Shown: positions 1 to 8,831 of the stretch, piece by piece | Layout of the letters: each line of letters opens with the position of its first letter | How positions within the stretch are numbered: position 1 is the first letter of the stretch | Source of the DNA: Psychrobacillus soli | GTDB lineage: Bacteria; Bacillota; Bacilli; Bacillales_A; Planococcaceae | Assembly (NCBI RefSeq): GCF_006861775.1 | Contig: NZ_VDGG01000025.1 | Span: 21,137 to 66,535, forward strand | Reading direction: 5' to 3' | DNA: 45,399 nucleotides | Translations under genes and position numbers: made by a program | Notes under the pieces: generated by a model | Seen by the model: only the letters and a program-made list of their open reading frames with translations | Databases searched by the model: none | Told to the model about the DNA's origin: nothing

Positions 1-92
1 CGAGCGGATAAATTTAGCTTTCATGTCGTTCGGAAAAGGGTGTAAAATGTTTCAAATTCCTGCTAATAAGAAAATAAATGGAGGTTTTCATT

Positions 93-1172
93 TTGACAAA
101 ACGTAAATTTGGTTTAGGTCTTTCACTTGTCCTAGCTGCTGGTACTATTCTTGGCGCTTGTGGTACAAAAAACGATGAAAAAGCATCAACTGGTTCAGAA
201 GGTACAGATAAAGGTACTACAGAATCAACAGACTTCTCTATTGCAATGATCACTGACGTTGGTGGAGTAGACGACAAATCTTTCAACCAATCAGCTTGGG
301 AAGGTTTTAAAGCGTGGGGTGCAGAACATGGTCTTGAAAAAGGCGATGGTGGTTTTGACTATCTTCAATCAGCAGGAGATGCTGATTACGTAACAAACTT
401 AAATAACTTAGTACGTCGTGATTTCGACATCGTTTATGGTATTGGTTTCTTATTAGAAGAGCCGATTGGAACAATTGCGGACCAAAAACCGGATAATAAA
501 TTCGTAATTCTTGATGGTGTTGCGGATAAACCAAATGTTGTTTCTGTATTGTTTAAAGAACAAGAGGTAGCATACCTTGCTGGTGTTGCAGCTGCGCTTA
601 TGTCAGAAACGAAACAAGTTGGTTTCGTTGGAGGAATGGAAATTCCAGTTATCGAACGTTTCGAAGCAGGATTCGTTGAAGGTGTTAAAGCAGTAGATCC
701 AAGTATTAAAGTAGATGTACAATACACTGGTAAATTTGATGATGCTGCACTTGGTAAAACAACTGCTAACCGTATGTATTCTTCAGGTGTAGATATTATT
801 GCACACGCTGCTGGTGGTACTGGTAACGGTGTATTCGCAGAAGCAAAAGAACGTAAAACAAAAGATGCAAATGCAAATGTATGGGTAATCGGAGTTGACT
901 CTGACCAATACGAAGAAGGTGCTGTTGGCGATACTAATGTAACACTAACTTCAATGTTGAAAAAAGTAGGAACTGCGGTACAAGACGTTGCGGATGCTGC
1001 AATGGCTGGAGACTTCCCAGGTGGAACTACATTAACTTATGGTTTAGCTGAAGAAGGCGTTGAACTTGCTGATTCACGTGGGAATATCCCACAAGACGTT
1101 TTAGACCAAATCCAAGAGTACGCAGATAAAGTTGCTTCTGGAGAAATTACTGTTCCTGAAACATTGGAATAG
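93..1172 (+). CDS. nupN: Nucleoside ABC transporter substrate-binding lipoprotein (BMP family)
   Basis: This is the extracytoplasmic receptor of a purine-nucleoside importer. The TTG at 93 is preferred over the in-frame ATG at 78 because GGAGG at 80-84 lies correctly before the TTG and overlaps the ATG. From the TTG the protein has 359 residues: a basic start (TKRK), a hydrophobic stretch and a lipobox ILGAC with Cys23 as the lipidation site, followed by a Ser/Thr/Glu-rich linker and a BMP-family (PF02608) fold with DVGGVDDKSFNQSAWEG near the mature N-terminus. The gene is separated from nupO by a strong terminator at 1187-1225, which fits higher expression of the receptor than of the membrane parts. 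The family includes B. subtilis NupN (guanosine uptake); the exact ligand here is inferred. Confidence 0.9.
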   Translation: MTKRKFGLGLSLVLAAGTILGACGTKNDEKASTGSEGTDKGTTESTDFSIAMITDVGGVDDKSFNQSAWEGFKAWGAEHGLEKGDGGFDYLQSAGDADYVTNLNNLVRRDFDIVYGIGFLLEEPIGTIADQKPDNKFVILDGVADKPNVVSVLFKEQEVAYLAGVAAALMSETKQVGFVGGMEIPVIERFEAGFVEGVKAVDPSIKVDVQYTGKFDDAALGKTTANRMYSSGVDIIAHAAGGTGNGVFAEAKERKTKDANANVWVIGVDSDQYEEGAVGDTNVTLTSMLKKVGTAVQDVADAAMAGDFPGGTTLTYGLAEEGVELADSRGNIPQDVLDQIQEYADKVASGEITVPETLE

Positions 1173-1186
1173 TTTGTTAAACGAAA

Positions 1187-1225
1187 ATCATAAAGACCGA
1201 GTTATTTCGGTCTTTATGATATTTT
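1187..1225 (+). terminator. Intrinsic terminator/attenuator between nupN and nupO
   Basis: Perfect 14-bp stem (ATCATAAAGACCGA with its complement at 1207-1220) around a 6-nt loop, followed by ATTTTAATT. It lies inside an otherwise co-directional operon and probably makes most transcripts end after the lipoprotein gene. Confidence 0.8.
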
Positions 1226-1304
1226 AATTAATAGAAGAAAGATTTTAAAAATTTAAAGTCTTTCCTGTATTAATTTTGTACTAGAATAGTAGGGAGTGAA
1301 TTCA

Positions 1305-2855
1305 TTGGAATATGTAATAGAGATGCTAGGCATTCGAAAAGAGTTTGGATCATTTGTTGCGAATGATAATATTACTCTCCAATTAAAAAAAGGAGAGATT
1401 CATGCTCTTTTAGGAGAAAATGGAGCTGGAAAGTCCACTCTCATGAATGTACTATTTGGCCTATATCAACCGGAAGCCGGAGAGATAAAAGTAAATGGGA
1501 AGACTGTGAATATAACAGATCCGAACGTAGCGAATGATCTTGGTATCGGGATGGTTCATCAGCATTTTATGCTTGTGGAAAATTTCACAGTGACAGAAAA
1601 CATTATTTTAGGGAACGAATTAACAAAGGGCGGCGTGATCGATATTAAAGATGCTGCCAAAAAAATTCATTCTTTATCAGAAATGTACGGTTTGGCAGTG
1701 GATCCATACGCTAAAATTGAAGATATATCTGTTGGTATGCAACAACGTGTAGAAATTTTAAAAACACTATACCGAGGAGCAGAAATACTAATATTCGACG
1801 AACCGACCGCATCTCTTACTCCTCAAGAAATAGTGGAGCTTATCCAAATTATGAAGCGGCTCATTCAAGAAGGAAAGTCAATCATTTTAATCACACATAA
1901 ATTAAAAGAGATTATGGACGTTTCAGACAGAGTGACTGTTATTCGAAAAGGAGAAGGAATTGGTACAGTTATCACTTCTGAAACAAATCCCAATGAACTT
2001 GCTTCTTTAATGGTTGGTAGACAAGTTGATTTTACAACGGTGAAAGACGAAGCAAATCCTACTGATGATGCGCTAGTTGTTAAAAATCTAGTTGTTACTG
2101 ATTATCGTGGCGTTGAAAAAGTTAAAAATTTAAATTTAACAGTACGTAAAGGTGAGATTTTAGGAATTGCAGGAATTGACGGAAATGGTCAATCGGAGTT
2201 AATCGAAGCTATTACTGGACTTAGAAAAACAAAGAGTGGATCTATTTCGATAAATGGACAAGATATTACGAACAAAAAGCCTCGTAAGGTGACGGAAACA
2301 GGGGTTGGGCATATCCCACAAGACCGTCATAAGCACGGGTTAGTACTGGATTTCCCAATCGGGCATAATATTGCATTACAAACGTACTACGTAGATCCTA
2401 TTTCCAAAAATGGTATTATGAACTACGGAAAAGTTTCGGACTTAGCACAAAAAATAATTCGTGAATATGATGTTCGAACACAAGGAGAACATACTCCAGC
2501 ACGTGCTTTATCTGGTGGTAATCAGCAAAAAGCGATTATTGGACGAGAGATCGAACGTAATCCTGAATTATTAATCGCTGCACTTCCAACTAGGGGATTA
2601 GATGTTGGTGCAATCGAATTTATTCACCAAAGATTGATCGAACAACGTGATAAAGGCAAAGCAGTACTTCTACTATCGTTTGAACTAGATGAAGTGATGA
2701 ACGTTTCAGACCGAATCGCGGTTATTTATGATGGGCAAATTGTGGATACATTATTGCCAAAAGAAACAACAGAGCAAGAGCTAGGATTGTTAATGGCAGG
2801 TCAAAATACCAGAGAAAATGTTGTAAAACAGGGGGATAAAGAAAATGCCGAATAG
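1305..2855 (+). CDS. nupO: Nucleoside ABC transporter ATPase, two tandem ABC domains
   Basis: This is the energy-coupling subunit, 516 residues, the usual size of ribose/nucleoside-type double ATPases. The TTG at 1305 is chosen because AGGGAG at 1291-1296 is spaced for it; an in-frame GTG at 1296 falls inside that ribosome binding site. The first ABC domain has Walker A GENGAGKST, signature SVGMQQR and Walker B ILIFDEPTA. The second has a degenerate Walker A (GIDGNGQSE), a canonical signature (LSGGNQQK) and an altered Walker B (LLIAALPTRGLD). This asymmetry of one normal and one degenerate site is typical of the family. The end overlaps nupP by 11 bp, which indicates translational coupling. 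Confidence 0.92.
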   Translation: MEYVIEMLGIRKEFGSFVANDNITLQLKKGEIHALLGENGAGKSTLMNVLFGLYQPEAGEIKVNGKTVNITDPNVANDLGIGMVHQHFMLVENFTVTENIILGNELTKGGVIDIKDAAKKIHSLSEMYGLAVDPYAKIEDISVGMQQRVEILKTLYRGAEILIFDEPTASLTPQEIVELIQIMKRLIQEGKSIILITHKLKEIMDVSDRVTVIRKGEGIGTVITSETNPNELASLMVGRQVDFTTVKDEANPTDDALVVKNLVVTDYRGVEKVKNLNLTVRKGEILGIAGIDGNGQSELIEAITGLRKTKSGSISINGQDITNKKPRKVTETGVGHIPQDRHKHGLVLDFPIGHNIALQTYYVDPISKNGIMNYGKVSDLAQKIIREYDVRTQGEHTPARALSGGNQQKAIIGREIERNPELLIAALPTRGLDVGAIEFIHQRLIEQRDKGKAVLLLSFELDEVMNVSDRIAVIYDGQIVDTLLPKETTEQELGLLMAGQNTRENVVKQGDKENAE

Positions 2856-3891
2856 AGTAGTTAATATACTTGTCCCTGTTATTTCCGTTATATTAGGTCT
2901 ACTTGTTGGAGCAGTAGTAATGTTAGCAAGTGGATACGATCCAGTAGCAGGTTATGCCGCATTATGGAACGGTATTTTTGGAGATTCCTATACAATAGGA
3001 GAAACCATTCGTACAATAACTCCTTATTTGTTATCCGGTTTAGCAGTTGCGTTTGCTTTCCGTACAGGGTTATTTAATATCGGTGTAGAAGGACAATTAC
3101 TAGTTGGCTGGTTCGCAGCTGCATATGTAGGAATTGCGTTCGATCTACCAATGTATATTCATTTACCACTTGCCATTATCGCAGCTGCTGTAGCAGGAGG
3201 GTTATGGGCATTTATACCTGGTCTTTTAAAAGCAAAATTACAAGTACATGAAGTAATTGTAACGATTATGATGAACTATATTGCACTTCATACGACGAAT
3301 GTGCTTATACGTATGGTTGCAAATGGGAAAGAAACAACAGCACCAATCAAAGAAACGGCTTCTTTGAAGTCTGCTTTTTTTGAAAGTATGACAGATTTTT
3401 CTAGATTACATTATGGTATTTTTATAGCGCTCGCTATGGTGTTAGTAATGTGGTTTATTTTAGAAAAAACGACGACTGGTTTTGAATTGAAGGCAGTTGG
3501 ATTTAATAAGCATGCTTCTGAGTATGCTGGTATGAATGTAAACAAAAATATTATTCTTTCTATGGTTATTTCTGGAGCATTTGCGGGTCTTGCAGGTGCG
3601 ATGGAAGCATTAGGTACATTCCAATATGCAAGTGTAAAAGGTGGCTTCACAGGAATTGGATTTGACGGGATAGCAGTAGCACTTTTAGGAGCAAATACTC
3701 CTTTAGGGGTCGTGTTCGGTGCAGTCTTATTCGGTGCCCTTAAATTCGGTGCATTAAATATGCCGAATGCGGCGGATATACCGGTTGAAATTGTTTCAAT
3801 CGTTATTGCCCTTATAATTTTCTTTGTAGCATGTGGATACATTATTCGCTATTTCCTTGAAAAGTTGAACAAGAAAAAGGAGGCGAAATAA
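2845..3891 (+). CDS. nupP: Nucleoside ABC transporter permease 1
   Basis: An integral membrane permease of 348 residues with about nine or ten hydrophobic segments, starting with a long one at residues 7-29. It carries the BPD_transp_2 family pattern (FRTGLFNIGVEGQLLVG, then KAVGFNKHASEYAGMN and GIGFDGIAVALLG). Its start is inside the end of nupO with a GGGGGA ribosome binding site, and nupQ follows one base after its stop. It would pair with NupQ to form the translocation path of the purine nucleoside importer. Confidence 0.9.
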   Translation: MPNRVVNILVPVISVILGLLVGAVVMLASGYDPVAGYAALWNGIFGDSYTIGETIRTITPYLLSGLAVAFAFRTGLFNIGVEGQLLVGWFAAAYVGIAFDLPMYIHLPLAIIAAAVAGGLWAFIPGLLKAKLQVHEVIVTIMMNYIALHTTNVLIRMVANGKETTAPIKETASLKSAFFESMTDFSRLHYGIFIALAMVLVMWFILEKTTTGFELKAVGFNKHASEYAGMNVNKNIILSMVISGAFAGLAGAMEALGTFQYASVKGGFTGIGFDGIAVALLGANTPLGVVFGAVLFGALKFGALNMPNAADIPVEIVSIVIALIIFFVACGYIIRYFLEKLNKKKEAK

Positions 3892-3892
3892 C

Positions 3893-4852
3893 ATGAGCTT
3901 TTTAGAAGTTCTATATTTCATTATTCCGTCGGCCATATTTTATGCCGCTCCGTTAATCTTTACAGCGATTGGTGGAGTTTTCTCTGAACGTTCTGGTGTT
4001 GTTAACATTGGACTAGAAGGTTTAATGGTAATGGGAGCATTTATCGGGATCGTTTTCAACTTGACGTTTGTTGGTACTTTTGGTGCGATGACTCCTTGGG
4101 TTTCGATAATAGCTGCAATGATTGTCTCTGGTATATTTGCGATTATGCATGCTGTAGCTACGATTTCATTCCGTGCAGATCAAACGATTTCCGGGGTAGC
4201 GATCAATATGCTAGGTGTCGCGATTGCATTGTTTTCTGTTAAAATGATTTACGGGAAAGGACAAACAGATTATATTCAAGAAAGATTTATCCGTTTTGAT
4301 ATTCCTTTTTTAAGTGATATTCCGGTTCTAGGACCTATGCTTTTTAAAGATGTTTATTCGACATCGATTTTAGCTTTCATCGTAGCAATCGGTGCGTGGT
4401 TTGTTATTTATAAAACACCATTTGGCTTACGTCTCCGTGCAGTAGGGGAACACCCGATGGCAGCAGATACGATGGGGGTCAATGTAACGAAAATGCGCTA
4501 TATTGCCGTTATTTTATCTGGTATGCTTGCAGGTGTCGGTGGGGCTGTTTATGCACAATCTATTTCAGCTGAATTTAGCCATTCGACGATTAATGGACAA
4601 GGGTTTATGGCGCTTGCAGCTATGATTTTCGGTAAATGGCATCCACTTGGAGCGCTTGGTGCTGCATTATTCTTTGGTTTTGCACAGGCACTAAGTATTG
4701 TTGGTGGGCAAATTCCGATTATCAATCAAGTACCAAGCTATTACTTGCATATATTACCGTATGTATTGACAATTTTAGCGGTAGCTGGATTTATTGGAAA
4801 AGCACATGCACCAAAAGCTAGTGGTGTACCATATATTAAAGGGAAACGATAA
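3893..4852 (+). CDS. nupQ: Nucleoside ABC transporter permease 2
   Basis: The second permease of the importer, 319 residues, with about eight or nine membrane segments and the family patterns SERSGVVNIGLEGLMVMGA and LRAVGEHPMAADTMGVN. AGGAGG lies just before the ATG and the gene is one base from nupP. A terminator follows at 4860-4886 and ends the operon. BMP lipoprotein, double ATPase and two permeases match the NupNOPQ arrangement of B. subtilis, although in that species the operon is elsewhere on the chromosome. Confidence 0.9.
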   Translation: MSFLEVLYFIIPSAIFYAAPLIFTAIGGVFSERSGVVNIGLEGLMVMGAFIGIVFNLTFVGTFGAMTPWVSIIAAMIVSGIFAIMHAVATISFRADQTISGVAINMLGVAIALFSVKMIYGKGQTDYIQERFIRFDIPFLSDIPVLGPMLFKDVYSTSILAFIVAIGAWFVIYKTPFGLRLRAVGEHPMAADTMGVNVTKMRYIAVILSGMLAGVGGAVYAQSISAEFSHSTINGQGFMALAAMIFGKWHPLGALGAALFFGFAQALSIVGGQIPIINQVPSYYLHILPYVLTILAVAGFIGKAHAPKASGVPYIKGKR

Positions 4853-4859
4853 AATGTGA

Positions 4860-4886
4860 GGGACCAATTAAATTTGGTCCCTTTTT
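4860..4886 (+). terminator. Terminator of the nupNOPQ operon
   Basis: Stem GGGACCAA / TTGGTCCC around a 6-nt loop, directly followed by TTTTT. Confidence 0.88.
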
Positions 4887-4994
4887 GTTGTGTAGGAAAC
4901 TATATGTGATTGACTTTTTTCAAGTATCATAAAGTATTGCATTTTTTTATAGTACGGACCGACGAAATCGCCAGCTAGCATTTGCTAGACAGGT

Positions 4995-5078
4995 TTGTCG
5001 TGTTCAACGATGTCATTGTCTCATTAGAGGTGTGTATTGTCGTGTTCAGTGGCGAGCTTGTCGCGTTCAATCATTTAT
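4995..5078. repeat. Intergenic array, four units, 21-bp period, core TTGTCGTGTTCA
   Basis: Four consecutive 21-nt units begin at 4995, 5016, 5037 and 5058. Each starts TTGTC; units 1, 3 and 4 continue CGTGTTCA, CGTGTTCA and GCGTTCA, while unit 2 is degenerate (TTGTCTCATTAG). The second half of each unit is not conserved. The array lies after the nup terminator and before the ymfF promoter, and has no open frame with a plausible start. Function unknown. Confidence 0.6.
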
Positions 5079-5117
5079 TATTAATACCGGACCCCGATAA
5101 GCTAGTTTTTTCATTGG

Positions 5118-5241
5118 TTTTCGCTGCAGACGGCGACTCCAGTGGGATCAAGTGAGTAAGATGAGACTTCACAACGTACGCGCAAGCGGCGGTGAAGGCT
5201 CATCACTCACCCCACGGAAAGCGTCCGTCCTGCAGCGAAAA
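5118..5241. repeat. 124-bp imperfect palindromic element
   Basis: The outer arms TTTTCGCTGCAG (5118-5129) and CTGCAGCGAAAA (5230-5241) are perfect complements. Inside, ACGGCGACTCCAGTGGG and GTGAGTAAGATGAGACTTCAC on the left match, with a few mismatches, the complement of the right half (GTGAAGGCTCATCACTCACC, then CCACGGAAAGCGTCCGT). The centre is GC-rich. The GC content is far above the surrounding intergenic DNA. The look is that of the dispersed palindromic repeats found many times in Planococcaceae/Bacillaceae genomes; that identity is from memory and not from a search. A short open frame runs through it but is a by-product of the repeat. Confidence 0.7.
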
Positions 5242-5330
5242 TCACAGTGGTCACTTAATAGAACTCTCTACGACGCATTCTCTGTATTATCTACGATATT
5301 CCATTCATCGTTTCCATTTGCTATAGTTGT

Positions 5331-5360
5331 TTGAATATGTACAATGAATACATGTATAGT
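5331..5360 (+). promoter_or_regulatory. Candidate sigma-A promoter for ymfF
   Basis: TTGAAT at 5331-5336 and TATAGT at 5355-5360 with an 18-bp spacer, about 47 bp before the ymfF start. Confidence 0.5.
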
Positions 5361-5406
5361 AAAATGGTATAAGAGATAAACTAGAAAGAAAAAGGGGGAT
5401 AACAAC

Positions 5407-6684
5407 ATGTTTCAACAATTCGAACTTGCCCGAGGAGTTAAACTTTACGTAAGACCGACAGAACAATTTAAAACGATTAATATTTCGTTTAAATGGAAAC
5501 AACAGCTAACCGAAGAACAAGCAGCAATTCGTGCTGTTTTAGCGAATGTATTGCAATATAGTAATGCTGAATATCAAACAAACGCGGAATTCCGCAAACG
5601 TTTAGATGACTTATATGGTGCTGTTTTATATTTTGATACGGGGAAAAAAGGGAATCATCATATTTTTTCGTTGAATGCAGAAACAGTAAACGATGCTTAT
5701 TTATCCAATGAAAAAGTGGTAGATGAAGTATTCACCTTACTACATACAGTCTTATTTAAACCAAAATTAGTAGATGGAAAATTTGTTGAAACGATTGTCA
5801 AGAGAGAAAAAGAACAAGTCATTGAACGAATTCAATCGATGTATGATGATAAAACGAGATACGCGCAACAACGTTTACTTGAAAATATTCGACCAAATCA
5901 CGCGGCTTCTATTTCGGCTAACGGTACAGTTCCAGCAGTGAAAGCGGTAACGAACGAACAATTAGTAGAGATGCATAATACACTTCTCACAAAAGACAAT
6001 TTGTCTATTTATATTGTCGGGGATGTAAATGTGCAAGAAATAAAAGAAAAAATAGAGCGCCATTTTCCTTTCGCAAATAGATCGGAGGAACTTGTGCATG
6101 AAGTAGAAGTGACAAAAACTTCGAATGAAAAAGGATTTTTACATGAAATACAAGATATGAAACAAGGAAAACTGCATATAGCTTATCGTACACCTGTCAC
6201 TTTTTTCTCGGAGGAATTCCCAATTATGCAAATAACTAATGGTATATTTGGTGGGTTTGCTCATTCTAAAATATTTATGAACGTGCGAGAAAAAGAAAGT
6301 ATGGCCTATTATGCCTCAAGTAGCTACTCTTCTTTATATGGATTAATATTCGTCTTAGCAGGAATTGATGCAAATTTACAGGAAAAGGCTGTAAAGTTAA
6401 TAGATGAACAGTTAAAAGCGATGCAAGAAGGGGACATTTCGGATTTAGAAATAAATCAAACAAAATCGATGCTAACGAATCAATTAAAAGAGGCATTGGA
6501 TTCTGCCCGCGCACAAATTGAAATTTATGATCAGTATAAAGAAATAAACGAGTCATTTACAGTGGAAAACTGGGTTGCCAAATGGTCCAATGTAACGAAG
6601 GAACAAATCGGACAAATGGCACAAAAAATAGAGAAGGAATTCGTCTATTTCCTATCTGGTAAGGAAGGTGCAGCCAATGAATGA
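5407..6684 (+). CDS. ymfF: M16 peptidase-like protein lacking the zinc motif
   Basis: 425 residues with the two-domain M16 (insulinase-like) architecture. The HxxEH zinc site expected about 60-70 residues in is absent: the corresponding region reads RAVLANVLQYSNAEYQ. This is what is known for YmfF, the inactive partner of a heterodimer-like M16 pair in which YmfH carries the active site. The ribosome binding site is AAAGGGGG. It overlaps ymfH by 8 bp, so the two are probably made together. The role is unproven; the gene is a fixed neighbour of pgsA-cinA-recA in Bacillales. Confidence 0.85.
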   Translation: MFQQFELARGVKLYVRPTEQFKTINISFKWKQQLTEEQAAIRAVLANVLQYSNAEYQTNAEFRKRLDDLYGAVLYFDTGKKGNHHIFSLNAETVNDAYLSNEKVVDEVFTLLHTVLFKPKLVDGKFVETIVKREKEQVIERIQSMYDDKTRYAQQRLLENIRPNHAASISANGTVPAVKAVTNEQLVEMHNTLLTKDNLSIYIVGDVNVQEIKEKIERHFPFANRSEELVHEVEVTKTSNEKGFLHEIQDMKQGKLHIAYRTPVTFFSEEFPIMQITNGIFGGFAHSKIFMNVREKESMAYYASSSYSSLYGLIFVLAGIDANLQEKAVKLIDEQLKAMQEGDISDLEINQTKSMLTNQLKEALDSARAQIEIYDQYKEINESFTVENWVAKWSNVTKEQIGQMAQKIEKEFVYFLSGKEGAANE

Positions 6685-7981
6685 AACATATTTTAAACAA
6701 TTAGAAGAAACTTTATATTACGAGAAATTACCGAATGGGTTACAAGTGTATATTTTGCCGAAAAAAGGATTTTCTAAAACATTTGTTACTTTTTCTACGA
6801 AGTATGGATCAATTGATCGAGAATTTATACCACTTGGTAAAAAGGACGCGGTCGTTGTTCCTGACGGTATTGCCCATTTTTTAGAGCATAAAATGTTTGA
6901 GAAAGAAGAAGGAGATGTTTTTCAACAGTTTAGTGAAAAAGGTGCTTCTGCGAATGCATTCACTTCGTTTACAAAAACGACTTACTTATTCTCATCAACT
7001 GATCATGTATTAGAAAATACGAAGACATTGCTTGATTTTGTGCAACAGCCTTATTTCACGGAAGAAACCGTAGAAAAAGAAAAGGGTATCATTGCCCAGG
7101 AAATAACGATGTACGATGATCAGCCTGATTGGCGTTTATACTTTGGTGCAATTGAGAATATGTATAAAGAGCATCCGGTGAAAATTGATATTGCAGGAAC
7201 GGTAGAATCCATTGATAAAATTACTGCGGATCATTTGTATGAGTGTTATAACACATTCTATCACCCATCTAATATGACTGTATTTGTTGTTGGTGCGGTG
7301 AATCCACAGGAAATGATGGCTTTTATAAAACAAGATCAAGCTTCTAAAACATTCGAAGCACCACAAGAAATTCAACGATTCTTCCCGACCGAACAACAAA
7401 ATGTTGCTTTTTCAGAACGTTCTTTACAAATGGATGTGCAAAAACCAAAAATTATTTATGGCATTAAAGCAAATAACACGAATATTTCAGGCAAAGAGAT
7501 GTTGAATTATGAGCTATCGATGCAAGTAGCAATTGAACTCTTATTTGGCAGAACATCTACATTTTATCAGGATGTTTATGAAAATGGATTAATCGATGAA
7601 TCGTATTCAGCAGACTTTTCCATGGAGCAAGGGTATGGATTTACAATGATCGGCTCCGATACTGTAAATGCAAAAGAACTTACCGAAAAAATTAAACAAT
7701 CGATTATAGAGCATGGAAAAGCGTGGCAGTTTACGGATGCTGATTTGAAGCGGGTTACACGCAAAAAGATTGGTTTTTTCTTAAGAGCTTTGAATTCAAT
7801 CGAATATATTGCAAACCAATTCACAAGATATTCATTTAATGATATGAATTTATTTGATGTTGTCCCTGCACTCGAAAATTTAACAATGGAACAAGTGAAA
7901 CAAGCATTTGAATCTTTGAAGGATGAGCAAACGCATACTGTATTTACGATCGTTCCATTCGATAAAAACAGTGATGGGTAA
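6677..7981 (+). CDS. ymfH: M16 family zinc peptidase-like protein
   Basis: 434 residues from the ATG at 6677, which is preferred over the in-frame GTG at 6668 because AAGGAAGG at 6661-6668 is correctly spaced for the ATG. The inverted zinc motif HFLEH is at residues 67-71, and the distal glutamate region follows about 70 residues later (EKEKGIIAQEITMYDDQP), so catalytic residues look intact. This is the active member of the YmfF/YmfH pair. The end overlaps ymfI by 8 bp. The substrate is unknown. Confidence 0.87.
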   Translation: MNETYFKQLEETLYYEKLPNGLQVYILPKKGFSKTFVTFSTKYGSIDREFIPLGKKDAVVVPDGIAHFLEHKMFEKEEGDVFQQFSEKGASANAFTSFTKTTYLFSSTDHVLENTKTLLDFVQQPYFTEETVEKEKGIIAQEITMYDDQPDWRLYFGAIENMYKEHPVKIDIAGTVESIDKITADHLYECYNTFYHPSNMTVFVVGAVNPQEMMAFIKQDQASKTFEAPQEIQRFFPTEQQNVAFSERSLQMDVQKPKIIYGIKANNTNISGKEMLNYELSMQVAIELLFGRTSTFYQDVYENGLIDESYSADFSMEQGYGFTMIGSDTVNAKELTEKIKQSIIEHGKAWQFTDADLKRVTRKKIGFFLRALNSIEYIANQFTRYSFNDMNLFDVVPALENLTMEQVKQAFESLKDEQTHTVFTIVPFDKNSDG

Positions 7982-8705
7982 AAAGTTTGCATTAATTGTA
8001 GGTGCTTCTGGAGAAATAGGAAATACCATTTGTCGTGAATTAGCAGACAATGGCTGGTCTCTATACCTACACTATTCAAGCAATAAAGCACGTGTAAGCT
8101 CGCTTATGAATGAGTTGGAACATTCGTACCCTACACAAGAGTTTATGCTTATACAAGCAGATATGAGGGAAGCAAGCTCTATCGAAAAATTAGCAAATTC
8201 AATTTTTTCCCTTCATTCGATTATTTTTGCTCATGGACATAGCTTGTATAAAGGGCTAGAAGATACAACAGTGGAAGATATACGCCACTTGTTTCAAGTA
8301 CATGTGGAGCATCCAATGTTCCTTTTAGGAAAAGTGACCTCGAAGCTTCGAAAGCATTTGCATAGTTCGATTATTTTCGTTGGATCTATTTGGGGTGAAA
8401 CGGGGGCTTCTTATGAAGCGGCTTACTCTGCTGCTAAAGGAGCTCAACATGCATTTGTGAAAGCTTATGCAAAAGAGGTTGCGCACGCAAGAATTACTGT
8501 AAATGCGGTAGCTCCAGGATTCATCGATACGAAAATGAATATCCATGTGGAAGATGAAGCACGTACACTTATTTTAGAAGAAATACCTGCAGGTGTTTTC
8601 GGCACGACGCAAGACGTAGCAAATGCGGTCGTCTTTTTGACTAGTGAAAAAGCAAATTATATAACGGGTCAAATTATTCGTGTAAACGGCGGATGGTATA
8701 TTTAA
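7974..8705 (+). CDS. ymfI: Short-chain dehydrogenase/reductase
   Basis: 243 residues from the ATG at 7974, inside the end of ymfH. The NAD(P)-binding loop is GASGEIG (residues 10-16), a variant of the usual TGxxxGxG. The catalytic YxxxK pair is present in YSAAK, with a preceding serine in FVGSIWGE. The C-terminal NAVAPGFIDTKMN and GQIIRVNGGWYI match 3-oxoacyl-ACP reductase (FabG-like) SDRs. In B. subtilis a small DUF3243 gene (ymfJ) follows; it is absent here and a terminator stands in that place. The actual substrate cannot be read from the sequence. Confidence 0.83.
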   Translation: MGKKFALIVGASGEIGNTICRELADNGWSLYLHYSSNKARVSSLMNELEHSYPTQEFMLIQADMREASSIEKLANSIFSLHSIIFAHGHSLYKGLEDTTVEDIRHLFQVHVEHPMFLLGKVTSKLRKHLHSSIIFVGSIWGETGASYEAAYSAAKGAQHAFVKAYAKEVAHARITVNAVAPGFIDTKMNIHVEDEARTLILEEIPAGVFGTTQDVANAVVFLTSEKANYITGQIIRVNGGWYI

Positions 8706-8712
8706 CAGAAGT

Positions 8713-8750
8713 AAAAGAAAAGAGAGAAGTTCATGCTCTTTTCTTTTTTT
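8713..8750 (+). terminator. Terminator after ymfI
   Basis: 12-bp stem AAAAGAAAAGAG / CTCTTTTCTTTT around an 11-nt loop, ending in a run of T. Confidence 0.75.
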
Positions 8751-8831
8751 CTTTTATTCGACCCGGAATTCATATATGATAGAACTTATAATGGGTAAAT
8801 AACGTCATCTAACAAGAGAGGATAGATACGT

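Noticed and set aside
3411-3842. Long - strand frame inside nupP
   Set aside because: Shadow of a strongly recognised permease gene; no start signal and no recognisable product.
5152-5334. Sixty-codon frame starting MSKMRLHNVRASGGEG
   Set aside because: It is simply the translation of the palindromic element and the flanking DNA; no ribosome binding site.
7576-8091. 171-codon - strand frame over the ymfH-ymfI junction
   Set aside because: Antisense to two conserved genes with intact motifs; no ribosome binding site.
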